A DNA stretch of 64,000 nucleotides, taken from positions 1 through 64,000 of the forward strand of contig CAYYQW010000007.1 of NCBI GenBank assembly GCA_964472505.1, read 5' to 3'. The position numbers were made by a program, and so were the translations under genes. Shown in pieces: positions 42,820 to 51,905 of the stretch. How positions within the stretch are numbered: position 1 is the stretch's first letter; each line of letters opens with the position of its first letter. The DNA is from JAYEIA01 sp964472505 (lineage in GTDB: Bacteria; Bacteroidota; Bacteroidia; Bacteroidales; JAADGE01). Below the pieces are notes generated by a model. That model did no database searches. It had not been told where the DNA came from and saw only the letters and a list, made by a program, of their open reading frames with translations.

Positions 42820-43476
42820 TTACATCATATCAAACACCGCTTTGGTAATATTTTTTGCTCCTTCGGCAATTTGTAAAATATTAGATTCCAACATATAGCA
42901 TGGTGTTGTGGCTAATTTATACTTCTGATCAAGGACTACTTCACCGTGATTGGTATTTTTATGCCTTCCTCCCATGGCTTCAATGGCTTTTGCCGTATCC
43001 GGATCCTGCCCGATGGTTACTTCTGCATTATCCAAAATTTGAGCTATTACAGCCGGTGAAATACAGATGGCTCCAATAGGCTTTTTTAGTTCAACGGTTT
43101 GCTTCACAATTTTTTCAAGCGTAGGGTCAGCCGAGCCGTCGGCACCTTTGAAGGCAAAGTCGGATAAATTCTTGGCTACACCAAAACCGCCGGGTATCAT
43201 CAATGCGTTATAGTCTTTCATATCCAACTCGCTTAATTTTTTGATGTCGCCGCGTGCAATTCTGGCAGATTCAACCAATATGTTGCGCTCTTCGTTCATT
43301 TCATCACCGGTGAGATGGTTTATTACGTGATGTTGTTTTTTATCCGGTGCAAAAAGTTGATATTCTGCACCCTGTTGCATAACGGCATACATCGTCATTA
43401 CCGTTTCGTGAATCTCTGATCCGTCATATACGCCGCTGCCTGCTAAAATAATTGCAATTTTTTTTGTTTTGCTCAT
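42820..43476 (-). CDS. elbB: Isoprenoid biosynthesis glyoxalase ElbB
   Basis: 218 residues of the DJ-1/PfpI class I amidotransferase-like fold. KIAIILAGSGVYDGSEIHET opens the protein, ALMIPGGFGVAKNLSDFAFK follows, and AICISPAVIAQIL carries the nucleophile Cys. NTNHGEVVLDQKYKLATTPC is also typical of ElbB. Glyoxalase activity has been shown for the E. coli protein; the link with isoprenoids is genetic. Confidence 0.93.
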   Translation of the reverse strand: MSKTKKIAIILAGSGVYDGSEIHETVMTMYAVMQQGAEYQLFAPDKKQHHVINHLTGDEMNEERNILVESARIARGDIKKLSELDMKDYNALMIPGGFGVAKNLSDFAFKGADGSADPTLEKIVKQTVELKKPIGAICISPAVIAQILDNAEVTIGQDPDTAKAIEAMGGRHKNTNHGEVVLDQKYKLATTPCYMLESNILQIAEGAKNITKAVFDMM

Positions 43477-43559
43477 GCTTGTTTTGTTTTTTTATGGTTA
43501 TTCTTGATTGTTTTTTAGTATTTTGTGTTATTAACAAGTTTACAAAAAAAATCTTAATT

Positions 43560-44084
43560 ATGAAAAAAATCCTTTCGTTTATTATGGCAGCATTGCTGAT
43601 ATTTTCTTGCGGAAGCTCTCACAAGCTGAATCGAACGCTTGAAACGGGAAATTCAAAAATATTATACGGAAAAGTAAATCGTGAAGCTTTTGAAAAACCG
43701 GATTATAATACATGGTTCAGTAAAGAATATAAAAACTATAAAGCCGGAAAAGCTTATACGGATGAATTAAAAACTTATTCAGATAAAATTTCCAAGCTGG
43801 TAATTATTTTGGCAACTTGGTGCCCGGACACTCGCCGAGAGCTGCCGCGTGTTTTTAATATTTTGGATGCCATGAATTTTCCGAAAGAAAAAATCAGCAT
43901 GTATGCGGTAGATTATGATAAAGAAACTGACCTTAAAGCTTTTAAGCAATATGAATTTACACGCGTTCCTACCGTAATTTTTTATGACGGAGTAAATGAA
44001 ATCGGGCGAATTACGGAACAGCCGGAAATGACTTTGGAAGAAGACATGATTGCAATTTTTAGATATTATTATGAAAACAAATAA
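43560..44084 (+). CDS. Thioredoxin-fold lipoprotein with CPDT in place of CxxC
   Basis: 174 residues from the ATG at 43560. Lipoprotein signal IMAALLIFSCGSS (Cys 17). A thioredoxin fold follows: KLVIILATWCPDTRRELPRV at 80-99 and the cis-proline loop FTRVPTVIFYDG. The active-site motif is CPDT, so the resolving Cys is missing and normal dithiol oxidation-reduction is excluded; a monothiol or binding function is possible. It overlaps the transglutaminase-like gene by 14 bases, so the two are co-translated. Confidence 0.8.
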   Translation: MKKILSFIMAALLIFSCGSSHKLNRTLETGNSKILYGKVNREAFEKPDYNTWFSKEYKNYKAGKAYTDELKTYSDKISKLVIILATWCPDTRRELPRVFNILDAMNFPKEKISMYAVDYDKETDLKAFKQYEFTRVPTVIFYDGVNEIGRITEQPEMTLEEDMIAIFRYYYENK

Positions 44085-44730
44085 ATATTTACAAGCCGGA
44101 TTTTATACAGACAGCGATAATCCCAAAATCCGAAAATTTGCGCAAAAATATTACAAACCGGAGGACACTGAAATGCAGCGCGCAATAAAAATTTACTATG
44201 GCGTGCGCGACGGATTTTTTTATAATCCGTATTGTTTGGATTTTAACAAGAGCGCCATGAAAGCCGGCCGGCTTATAGACAATAAGCAAGGCTACTGCGT
44301 AGAAAAAGCAATAGTTTTGACAGCTGCTTATCGAGCCGCCGGATTGCCGGCGCGTTTGGGCTTTGCTATTGTGAAAAATCATATCGGCACCGAGCGCCTG
44401 GAGCGTTTTCTGCAAACCAACTTGTTAGTATTTCACGGCTATACGGAAGTTTATTTGAACAACCGGTGGGTAAAAGCTACGCCGGCTTTTAACAAAGCGC
44501 TTTGTGATAAGCTTGGAGTTTTACCTTTGGAGTTCGACGGGAAAACCGATTCCGTTCTGCAGGAATACGACCGCAGCGGCGCTCAATATATGGAGTACGT
44601 GCATTTTTACGGCAATTTCCATGATTTGCCTTATGAACTGTTCATTGCCGAGTTAAAAAAATATTATCCGCGGCTTTTTAAGAGTAAATATTATAATGCG
44701 GCTCAGAAAAAAGTATGCTTTAGTGAATAG
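44071..44730 (+). CDS. Transglutaminase-like protein
   Basis: 219 residues from the ATG at 44071. Transglutaminase-like core: NKQGYCVEKAIVLTAAYRAA with the nucleophile Cys 76, AGLPARLGFAIVKNH, and FHGYTEVYLNNRWVKATPAF with His 122. The third catalytic position, normally Asp, is not evident. No signal peptide, so cytoplasmic, unlike its lipoprotein neighbour. Members are proteases or amidases of unknown substrate. Confidence 0.82.
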   Translation: MKTNKYLQAGFYTDSDNPKIRKFAQKYYKPEDTEMQRAIKIYYGVRDGFFYNPYCLDFNKSAMKAGRLIDNKQGYCVEKAIVLTAAYRAAGLPARLGFAIVKNHIGTERLERFLQTNLLVFHGYTEVYLNNRWVKATPAFNKALCDKLGVLPLEFDGKTDSVLQEYDRSGAQYMEYVHFYGNFHDLPYELFIAELKKYYPRLFKSKYYNAAQKKVCFSE

Positions 44731-44739
44731 CAGGCAAGC

Positions 44740-45882
44740 CTACAAAAGCAGATAAGCCACCAAGATTCCCAAATAAGTGCCTGCTGCATAACCGATAATT
44801 CCAACCGTAAGGCCGGAAAGTACAATGTTTTTATTTTTTAATTTGGCAGCCACTACCGGAACAAAGGGCGGTGAAAATATCAGAGAGGTCATTGTAATGA
44901 GTGCGGTATCTCGATCTATTTTAAAAATATAGGAAAGCAAAAAATTAAGAAACGTGATGCCGGTAACTACAAAAAGTACATAATAAAACAATTGTTCGGA
45001 TATTTCCTCAATCTTATCTAAATCGGCCATGGACGATACCGCCAAACTGAAAATAAGAATAAAATACATACCGGTCTGGTAAGTTTTCGGGATGTTGTGA
45101 ACGGAGGGAATTAAAGATAATGCTATACCGAGAGCCGTCAAAACCAATATGGCGGTGAGTGTGGCGTACTCTTCCGTAACAAGCAGACTGCTTGCCCAAG
45201 CTGCAACAAGTACAAGGAGCGAAACAGCTGTTCCTTTAAATACACCCGTCAGATTTTTTCTCTCAAAAATATCTTCGTAGGATTCCAAATCTTCGGTATT
45301 ATCGTATTTTTCGGATAGTTCTGCATTTTTGGGATGCAGTTTGAAGGGTTTAAGAAAAAGTTGCGTAAACTGCCTGAAAACCGTAAGGGTAAGCAATAAG
45401 AAAAAAGCACAAACCACCATATCATAAGTATGAGTAATGATGTACAAATCCGAATCGGCTTGCAAAGCCGTTTTTATGGCGGCCATATTAGGCGTACCGC
45501 CGGTATATACACCCGTAAGCATGCCGGCTACTTTGTTGCCGTTTTCCATTTCGGATGCAAACAAAAAATAACCCGTTACGGTTAAAGCAACTACCGATAC
45601 GGTAACTAAAATTCCCGAAAGCATAGTTTTACCCGCTATTTTGAACCATTGTTTTATGTTGGTTGAGAACAGCAGCAATGGAATGGCCAACAGTACGCTG
45701 ACTTCGGTAAAAGTTTCCTGAAGCGCTTCTGCATTATCCGGCATAAGCATGCTGTTGCCGATTACCAAACCAAAAAAATAGGCTATAACCACGGCTCCGA
45801 TTTTGTTCATTATGCTGTATTTGTGCGTAAAATACAATATAACGGCCGGGAAAAACAGGTAAAATAAGATTAATCCTATCAT
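44740..45882 (-). CDS. DUF819-family membrane protein
   Basis: 380 residues with about ten membrane segments. GVYTGGTPNMAAIKTALQAD, YLFASEMENGNKVAGMLTG and SPPFVPVVAAKLKNKNIVLS are the family blocks of DUF819, relatives of the bile-acid/sodium symporter type. Charged loop at about 190-215. Substrate is unknown. Convergent with the transglutaminase-like gene. Confidence 0.87.
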   Translation of the reverse strand: MIGLILFYLFFPAVILYFTHKYSIMNKIGAVVIAYFFGLVIGNSMLMPDNAEALQETFTEVSVLLAIPLLLFSTNIKQWFKIAGKTMLSGILVTVSVVALTVTGYFLFASEMENGNKVAGMLTGVYTGGTPNMAAIKTALQADSDLYIITHTYDMVVCAFFLLLTLTVFRQFTQLFLKPFKLHPKNAELSEKYDNTEDLESYEDIFERKNLTGVFKGTAVSLLVLVAAWASSLLVTEEYATLTAILVLTALGIALSLIPSVHNIPKTYQTGMYFILIFSLAVSSMADLDKIEEISEQLFYYVLFVVTGITFLNFLLSYIFKIDRDTALITMTSLIFSPPFVPVVAAKLKNKNIVLSGLTVGIIGYAAGTYLGILVAYLLL

Positions 45883-46329
45883 ATCATTTGCATATCAAAA
45901 AAAGCGTTATGAATTATCTGCGAAAAACGGTGATTGTTTCAGCCCAAAATGACGGGGCTAAAATGGTAAAAATCAGACAAAGATTATAATAATTAAATAA
46001 AAGCAGTAAATATTTGCCTAATATTTACCTTTAGTATTTTGTAATGGATTGTTTTTTAATGATTTAAGATTGGTTGGTGCTTGTAAGATTGATTATAGTT
46101 ATGAATAGCGGCGAGATTTATATCGCTGAAATACTATTAAATAAAATTGGCTCTGTCCGGAACCAACCCGAGAGTTTTGGACAGAGACGGATAGGATGTA
46201 ATCCTGTTCGGGCGCTTAAAATTAAAGTATTAGAAGTTTGTAAAGCAGAATAATTACATAATTTTTAACAATTCATATTTTTTTAATATTATTGTACAAA
46301 CAAATTATTCAACCTTAAATTATAAACAT
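45883..46329. other. Intergenic stretch with a hairpin
   Basis: No gene is supported. CTCTGTCC (46151-46158) and GGACAGAG (46179-46186) form a stable hairpin about 145 bases before the next gene. A weaker one (AGCCC with GGGCT) is near 45940-45960. The rest is AT-rich. Confidence 0.5.
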
Positions 46330-46360
46330 ATGTGTAAAACTACCCCCCCATTTTGTTAAG

Positions 46361-47959
46361 TTGCTAATTGTAAGCATATTAGCTGTATTTTTTATTCAAA
46401 ACTTAAATGCTCAGCATATTTCGGTTCGTTCGGCGCCGGTGAGCGGAAATATCGGGCATCTGAACGGTTATGTAGGCATAGGAACCATACAGCCGCAAAC
46501 ACAATTGCATCTGTACAAAGACCACGGTATGAAAGACAGTGATTTCCCGACTCTGAGGCTGCAAAACGCACCCTACAACAATGAAGCTTCCAATTATTGG
46601 GACATCAAAAATGCCGGTACGCTTTATTTTAATTTCTCCGAGTCGCAAAACACAAGCATAAGCCGTATGCTTATAGATCCGCAGGGCAGATTAGCTTTAG
46701 GTGCAGAAGCACCCGATCCCTCAGCTGTTCTGCATTTACAAAGCCATGATAAAGGTTTTTTAGCTCCGAGAATGGATACAGGCCAAAAAGAAAATATTAG
46801 CGAAGCTGCTCCCGGCCTTTTAGTATATGATACAGACTTGCAGGCCTTTTCGTATAAAGATGCAGGTCAGAACAAATGGGAAAAGCTTGTAAGCGGAGCA
46901 GAGCTTGACAATTTTCTGAGCATTGAAGCCTTTAATAATACGGCTGCCGGCGGATTAACTGACGAAGATGTAAAAAATTGGAACTCAGCATTTTTATGGG
47001 GCAATCATACAAAAGCCGGTTATATCAATCAAAAAGATCTTGAAATATTTGCTGATACATTCATAATGTCAGAGCAGAATATGACATTAAGTTCTGACTT
47101 GTGGACACGACCCAGCCGCAGTGTGGTTGCCTTGCAAAGCACTATAGACAGAGTAGCCATTGGGCATTATTCGCCAAGCGCCAAGCTGCATGTAAAATCC
47201 ACCGGCGGCACGGGCATGTATATCAGCAGCGACAACTCCTCGGTGCATTGGCCTTTATTGATTCGCACAAATTACAGTCCCACAAATACATCCGGATTTT
47301 TAAGCTCGTCTCGAAATATTTTGCTTTATATGCGCGACAACAGCGGTAATATAGGTGTTCGATTACATTCGGCAGGTGATTCCTACTTTACCGGAGGCGA
47401 TGTAAGCATAGGCACAACAAATCCGACTGCGGTTTTTGAAGTAAACAAAAGCATAAACAATTATTGGACCGCAAAAATCTCCAACGGCGGAGGCAATGCT
47501 TTAGGCCTTCTCGTGAAAGCCGGCTACGGAGGCAGCCAGTCATACAATACACCAACCATCATGCAGCTTAGCGATTTTGCCGGCAATGTAAGAATGCGCG
47601 TACAAAGTAACGGCAAAGTAGGTATAGGCACAGAAACCATGGGCAGCCACCTGTTGGCGGTAAACGGCAGCATAGGCGCTCGCGAAATAGTGGTGGAGCT
47701 AAGCACCTGGGCTGATTATGTTTTCAATCCGTCTTATAAACTTATGCCTTTGACTGAGCTTGAAGAGTTTATAGCGCAAAACAAGCACTTGCCCGAAATA
47801 CCGAGCGAGGAGACGATTGCGGAAAACGGACTGAATTTGGGCGAAATGCAAAAATTGCAGATGCAAAAGATTGAAGAACTCACGCTTTATGTTATCGAAC
47901 TCAAAAAAGAGAATGAGGATTTGAAGGCGCGGATTGAAAAAATTGAAGGAAATAAATAA
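46361..47959 (+). CDS. Secreted tail-fibre-like protein with C-terminal coiled coil
   Basis: About 533 residues. Signal peptide VSILAVFFIQNLNAQ. Repeats of the form GYVGIGTIQPQTQLHLYKD, DVSIGTTNPTAVFEVNK and GKVGIGTETMGSHLLAVNGS are those of Bacteroidota surface proteins that resemble phage tail-fibre stalks. The end reads LPEIPSEETIAENGLNLGEM and then a coiled coil (KLQMQKIEELTLYVIELKKE), like the pre-chaperone segment of endosialidase-type proteins. No ATG is in frame: TTG at 46361 cuts into the signal peptide. The good ATG at 46330 is put out of frame by a C7 run at 46343-46349. Confidence 0.78.
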   Translation: MLIVSILAVFFIQNLNAQHISVRSAPVSGNIGHLNGYVGIGTIQPQTQLHLYKDHGMKDSDFPTLRLQNAPYNNEASNYWDIKNAGTLYFNFSESQNTSISRMLIDPQGRLALGAEAPDPSAVLHLQSHDKGFLAPRMDTGQKENISEAAPGLLVYDTDLQAFSYKDAGQNKWEKLVSGAELDNFLSIEAFNNTAAGGLTDEDVKNWNSAFLWGNHTKAGYINQKDLEIFADTFIMSEQNMTLSSDLWTRPSRSVVALQSTIDRVAIGHYSPSAKLHVKSTGGTGMYISSDNSSVHWPLLIRTNYSPTNTSGFLSSSRNILLYMRDNSGNIGVRLHSAGDSYFTGGDVSIGTTNPTAVFEVNKSINNYWTAKISNGGGNALGLLVKAGYGGSQSYNTPTIMQLSDFAGNVRMRVQSNGKVGIGTETMGSHLLAVNGSIGAREIVVELSTWADYVFNPSYKLMPLTELEEFIAQNKHLPEIPSEETIAENGLNLGEMQKLQMQKIEELTLYVIELKKENEDLKARIEKIEGNK

Positions 47960-47962
47960 ATT

Positions 47963-48433
47963 ATGAAAATTAGAACATACATCATTTCAGGGATAATAAT
48001 AGTTATCTTAACCGGGATGTGGGCCTGTATCATTGACGATGATTGCGGAGACACCATGAAGTATGATGGCTTAAGCATTAGCTTTACCGTTACTGATTCA
48101 GCAGGTAATCCCTACCAAGATAACTTTTATTTAGACAGTATAACAATCCATTCTTTGGACGATGCGGAAAGAGAAGCTATTTATAGTGTTCGCCATTCAG
48201 GGATTGACATCTCCTTTAGAAATATAGAGCCTTATGTAGGTTCACATAACCACAGTTTTATTATTCAGTGGGATAAAAACACAAGCGATACGCTGCGTAC
48301 AGTGTATAATGTCTCTGAACCGGAAGGCGTATCATGCACGTATGAATTTATTTTTGAACACTTGTATTTTAATAGTACAGAGTGTTTTAAAAACCCAAGA
48401 ACAAATCGTTATGAATGCTATAAAAGTAATTAA
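47963..48433 (+). CDS. Lipoprotein of unknown function
   Basis: 156 residues. The signal peptide ends GMWACIIDDDC, with Cys 22 as the likely lipidated residue. The remainder is beta-rich (LSISFTVTDSAGNPYQDNFY), and the end has two Cys (TECFKNPRTNRYECYKSN). It lies 3 bp after the fibre-like gene and 5 bp before the metalloprotease gene, so it belongs to their operon. It shares general plan, but little sequence, with 51236 and 54116. Confidence 0.65.
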   Translation: MKIRTYIISGIIIVILTGMWACIIDDDCGDTMKYDGLSISFTVTDSAGNPYQDNFYLDSITIHSLDDAEREAIYSVRHSGIDISFRNIEPYVGSHNHSFIIQWDKNTSDTLRTVYNVSEPEGVSCTYEFIFEHLYFNSTECFKNPRTNRYECYKSN

Positions 48434-48438
48434 AAAAT

Positions 48439-50436
48439 ATGACTATCAATAGAATCACATACGTATTAATACTGTTATTTCTGCTTAATTTTAATAATAC
48501 GGGTTTTTCGCAAGAATGCGGAACTGACCCTGTCCCCTTAGACAGTTTAGAGGCCTTGCCTTGGTTCTACGACCGGGATTACCTAAATGAACTTGAGGAC
48601 AGTTTGCAAATTGCAAGAAACAGTAAAAATGGAAAGTATGTCGAAAATGTAAATTACAGAGTTCCCATACACCTGTGGATTTATACATTAGAAGACGGTA
48701 GTCCGGGCGGAACACATCCTTTGCCTGAGAATGAAGATATTCAGAATTTATTTGATGAACTCAATAATGCATTCCGGAACAATAACAGTTCAGTTCGGTT
48801 TTATTTATCACATACGAGCTTCGTTGAAAAAGACAAAGTGTCATTTTCAGAAACAGAATGTTTTTTCATGGGGGGAAATAAAATTACTCGCAACCCGCTG
48901 GCTTACAATGTTCATATTATTGATCAATTTGACGAAGGTTATTCCGGGCTAACAGTATATGGGCTTGGGAACAGAGCTGTTTTTCTGGCAAGACGTGTAT
49001 ATATTCCTGCAGAAAACACTATAACGACATTCTCTCATGAAACGGGGCACTATTTTGGTTTGCCGCACACCTTTAGGCATACTGAAAACAATGAAATTTG
49101 CAGAAGAGAACCGGTTACTCGTAAGCCTGAATTTACATTGTGCTACCCTTTTCCGGGAACGATATATAAGCGATGTAAGTTTACGGGAGATTTCTTCTGC
49201 GATACGCCTGCAGACCCTAATATGGTAAAAAATGGCTCTGTTGATGCATTAGGCAATTGGACTTGCAATCCCGGAGCACAATGTAAAGACCAAAATGGTG
49301 ACGAATATGAGCCGGATGTTACAAATTATATGGCTTATATAAATCGAAGGCATTTACGGAATTCTTTTTCGCCAAGTCAAGTGCAATGGATGCATGCGTA
49401 TGCAAATCAAATGCATAGTGAAAATTATACAGATAATTATTTCGATATTTACGAACCTGATGATTTTCCGGAAACAGCTCGCGAAATTCAAGTTAATGAA
49501 ATGCAATTCCATACTTTTCATAAACGCAATTTAGAACCACCCACAATACCAAGCTCTTCAGTCCCTGATAATGATTACCTCACCTTTACGATAGACAATA
49601 CGAATATTGATGCGGTTTACAGTATTTCAATTGAACCATTACCTGATGTGCCAAAGGTAAATTTAGGCATAAGAGTGAGTGATCCTTCCGGCAATATCAT
49701 AATTGATACCCAAACACAGGATTATTATGCCTCAGCGGATTTGATTGCGGATCAATTTGGAGACTACCTCATAGAATTATATGCTCTAGAAACCAATTCC
49801 TTATTAGTAGATTATGGTTATTACGGTGTTTCCGTTACTGAATGCGTTTCTTCAGAAAATTGCTTTTCCGAAATTGCGTATGCAGGCACAGCACGAAACT
49901 ATGCCGCTGTAAATTCTCTCAAACTTGCTTGTAACAGTGAAACCGGATTTACGGTTGAGAATAGTGCTTTTGTAAATGCAAAGTCAATGAACAGCATTAA
50001 ATTATTGCCCGGTTTTGATGCCCGTGAAGGTTCAGACTTTAGGGCAGAAATAGTTGAATACTTAGATTGCGGAAGCAATAATATGAAGGACGGTTTAATT
50101 GTAAATTATCCCAAACCAATCACCCCAAATTATGTAGATTATTCATGTTGTGAAGAAATAATAAGCGAAGTTCCGGACGAAATGTTGGTAACTTCGGATA
50201 TTTCGATCGAGGTCTTTCCAAATCCGGCAAAAGAAAGCGTTACAATCAGCAATACCAATACAGAACTTGAAATGCAGTCATATCGGTTGTATAGCCCTCA
50301 AGGTTCATGCATCGACAGCGGAGTACTGCAATCTGCTAACGAACAAATTAACACTTCCGGTTTTCCGCCCGGCTTGTATTTTATTCATATAGAAACTAAT
50401 AAAGGCAATATAAATAAAAAAATCATTCTTAAATAG
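48439..50436 (+). CDS. Secreted M43 metalloprotease with T9SS sorting domain
   Basis: 665 residues. Signal peptide to about 24. Pappalysin-type (M43) catalytic domain at 70-320 with the extended zinc site HETGHYFGLPH (His 200, Glu 201, His 204, His 210) and the Met-turn TNYMAYINRR. A pre-peptidase-like strand domain follows at 340-475. A Bacteroidota coat-hanger segment (NSIKLLPGFDAREGSDFRAE) is near 515-535. The type IX sorting domain closes the protein (ISIEVFPNPAKESVTI ... INKKIILK). It is exported and anchored or released by the type IX system, whose machinery lies outside this window. Confidence 0.9.
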   Translation: MTINRITYVLILLFLLNFNNTGFSQECGTDPVPLDSLEALPWFYDRDYLNELEDSLQIARNSKNGKYVENVNYRVPIHLWIYTLEDGSPGGTHPLPENEDIQNLFDELNNAFRNNNSSVRFYLSHTSFVEKDKVSFSETECFFMGGNKITRNPLAYNVHIIDQFDEGYSGLTVYGLGNRAVFLARRVYIPAENTITTFSHETGHYFGLPHTFRHTENNEICRREPVTRKPEFTLCYPFPGTIYKRCKFTGDFFCDTPADPNMVKNGSVDALGNWTCNPGAQCKDQNGDEYEPDVTNYMAYINRRHLRNSFSPSQVQWMHAYANQMHSENYTDNYFDIYEPDDFPETAREIQVNEMQFHTFHKRNLEPPTIPSSSVPDNDYLTFTIDNTNIDAVYSISIEPLPDVPKVNLGIRVSDPSGNIIIDTQTQDYYASADLIADQFGDYLIELYALETNSLLVDYGYYGVSVTECVSSENCFSEIAYAGTARNYAAVNSLKLACNSETGFTVENSAFVNAKSMNSIKLLPGFDAREGSDFRAEIVEYLDCGSNNMKDGLIVNYPKPITPNYVDYSCCEEIISEVPDEMLVTSDISIEVFPNPAKESVTISNTNTELEMQSYRLYSPQGSCIDSGVLQSANEQINTSGFPPGLYFIHIETNKGNINKKIILK

Positions 50437-50443
50437 CATTATC

Positions 50444-50533
50444 ATGAAGCACTCCACCATTTTAATTTTAAGTGCCGTCATTTTGTTTACTGCTCCGGCA
50501 TGCCGCAAAGGCGAAGACGATCCGTTTTTATAA
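50444..50533 (+). CDS. 29-residue lipoprotein or truncated lipoprotein start
   Basis: ATG at 50444 opens a complete lipoprotein signal, STILILSAVILFTAPACRKG, with Cys 20 lipidated. Only nine residues follow (RKGEDDPFL) before TAA. The CRKGEDDPFL start is familiar from longer Bacteroidota lipoproteins in which a folded domain follows, so this is probably a truncated gene. It could still yield a surface lipopeptide. It stands 7 bp after the protease stop. Confidence 0.55.
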   Translation: MKHSTILILSAVILFTAPACRKGEDDPFL

Positions 50534-50559
50534 AGGGATAATAATAAAAACTAATTGAT

Positions 50560-51138
50560 ATGAAAAAGATACTTTATTTAATGATTATTTTCGGAATTTT
50601 ATTTGGATATAGCTGTAGTCAAACAAGAACTTGTCCGGCATTTCCCGATAAATATCTTAGCCGGATCCCTTATGAAAACATAGACGAATTAAAATTCAGT
50701 AATTTAGAGGATACCATAAAATTAAAGATAAAAAAGTTTGAAAAAACTGCTCAATATGAAGTTAGCAAAAAAATTGACATCGCTTGTCATGCACAAGCAA
50801 ACTTTATTACAGAAAAGGAACAAAAAACAGCTTTAATATTAAGTGGTTATTGTGAGAAATTTGAAAATACGGATGATATACAAATTCAATATAGTTTTGA
50901 TATAGCTGATAACAGAGATGATTTTATTTTCAGAATTACAAATGGTGAGGTCAGTTACGCTACTCAGATAATAGAAAATTTAATAATAAACAATGAAGAA
51001 TATGAAAATGTTATTTACTTAGAAAAGGATACAACAAATAACAATGTTAGAATTAAGGATTTGTACATCGCAAACAATATCGGAATCATAAAATTTGTTC
51101 AAAGAGATAATACGGAATGGATTTTAACTAATGAATAG
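50560..51138 (+). CDS. Lipoprotein, paralogue of 54762
   Basis: 192 residues with lipobox IFGILFGYSCSQ (Cys 19). After CPAFPDKYLSRIPYENIDEL comes a mixed strand protein: FSNLEDTIKLKIKKFEKTAQ, then EEYENVIYLEKDTTNNNVRI and IGIIKFVQRDNTEWILTNE. The gene at 54762 has the same scheme (CPGFDKDLLVWMPYETGDEL ... YGIIQFHDRETEDVWTLSHE). The two bracket the mosaic lipoprotein cluster. No known family recognised. Confidence 0.65.
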   Translation: MKKILYLMIIFGILFGYSCSQTRTCPAFPDKYLSRIPYENIDELKFSNLEDTIKLKIKKFEKTAQYEVSKKIDIACHAQANFITEKEQKTALILSGYCEKFENTDDIQIQYSFDIADNRDDFIFRITNGEVSYATQIIENLIINNEEYENVIYLEKDTTNNNVRIKDLYIANNIGIIKFVQRDNTEWILTNE

Positions 51139-51235
51139 TACTAACATTCTAACAAAACATTATATATCAATGATTTACACGCTTAATGCGATAGCTCGAC
51201 TAAGAATATCTGCCATTTACCAATATAAATAAACC

Positions 51236-51724
51236 ATGAAAACACAAAATCTTATCATAAGCGCACTAATTATTTTTCTTATTGCGCTGTTCGCCTGTGA
51301 CAAAAATTCACCGGATGATTCATATAGACCTGTGAAGTTTAACTTTACGCTAATCGACAGTTTGGGGAATGATTTGTTTTTTGATGAAAACAGCCCTTAC
51401 GATCCTTATGATGTTGAAATTGATACTACAACCTTCAGTTATAAAGGCTGGAGTGTTAAAGATAGCTGCTGCTTTCGTATTGGCGGGTTTTATATAGCCA
51501 ATCGGCCAAAAGAACAAATACATATCAAATTTTTCCCCGGCAGAACCGACACCATAACCATAGAAGAGCACGAGTATGCAGAAGGGGAACAACCGTATGA
51601 CTACAACATAGAATTTAATGCTTATTTTAATTCTGATACGGTATGTTTTAAATGTTATGAAAGTAATATTATATTTCATGAAATAACAACAGACATCCCT
51701 TCAAAAAACCATCCAAATGAATAA
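51236..51724 (+). CDS. Lipoprotein, paralogue of 54116
   Basis: 162 residues. Lipobox IFLIALFACDK (Cys 21). Core VKFNFTLIDSLGNDLFFDEN then SPYDPYDVEI is matched by ISFSFILTDENGKDLFFTPE and SEYDPNNAVV in the protein at 54116. Both have a late Cys pair (VCFKCYES / ICQNCSYY). It overlaps the next gene by 8 bases. Confidence 0.65.
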   Translation: MKTQNLIISALIIFLIALFACDKNSPDDSYRPVKFNFTLIDSLGNDLFFDENSPYDPYDVEIDTTTFSYKGWSVKDSCCFRIGGFYIANRPKEQIHIKFFPGRTDTITIEEHEYAEGEQPYDYNIEFNAYFNSDTVCFKCYESNIIFHEITTDIPSKNHPNE

Positions 51725-51905
51725 ATATATTTTACTTATACTGATTGTATTTTTTTTGTTTCAAAACATCAAGGCTCAATCCGTTGAGTGTGATACGCAT
51801 TTTGAAGCCAAAGATACGGTGTATCTGCCGCATTTCGGGCAAAATCAAAAATTTCCGGTTCACAACACACCCTTTTTATATCACTCCTTAAAACACAAAT
51901 TATGA
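51717..51905 (+). pseudogene. Chimeric remnant: signal peptide fused to a lipoprotein 3' end
   Basis: 62 residues: signal peptide YILLILIVFFLFQNIKAQ, then SVECDTHFEAKDTVYLPHFG, like the start of a secreted protease. The last 20 codons read, in a shifted frame, the same DNA that ends the mosaic lipoproteins (GTTCACAACACACCCTTT, compare 52420 and 53625). A deletion seems to have joined the start of one gene to the tail of another. Its final codons overlap the next ATG by 4 bases. Confidence 0.7.
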
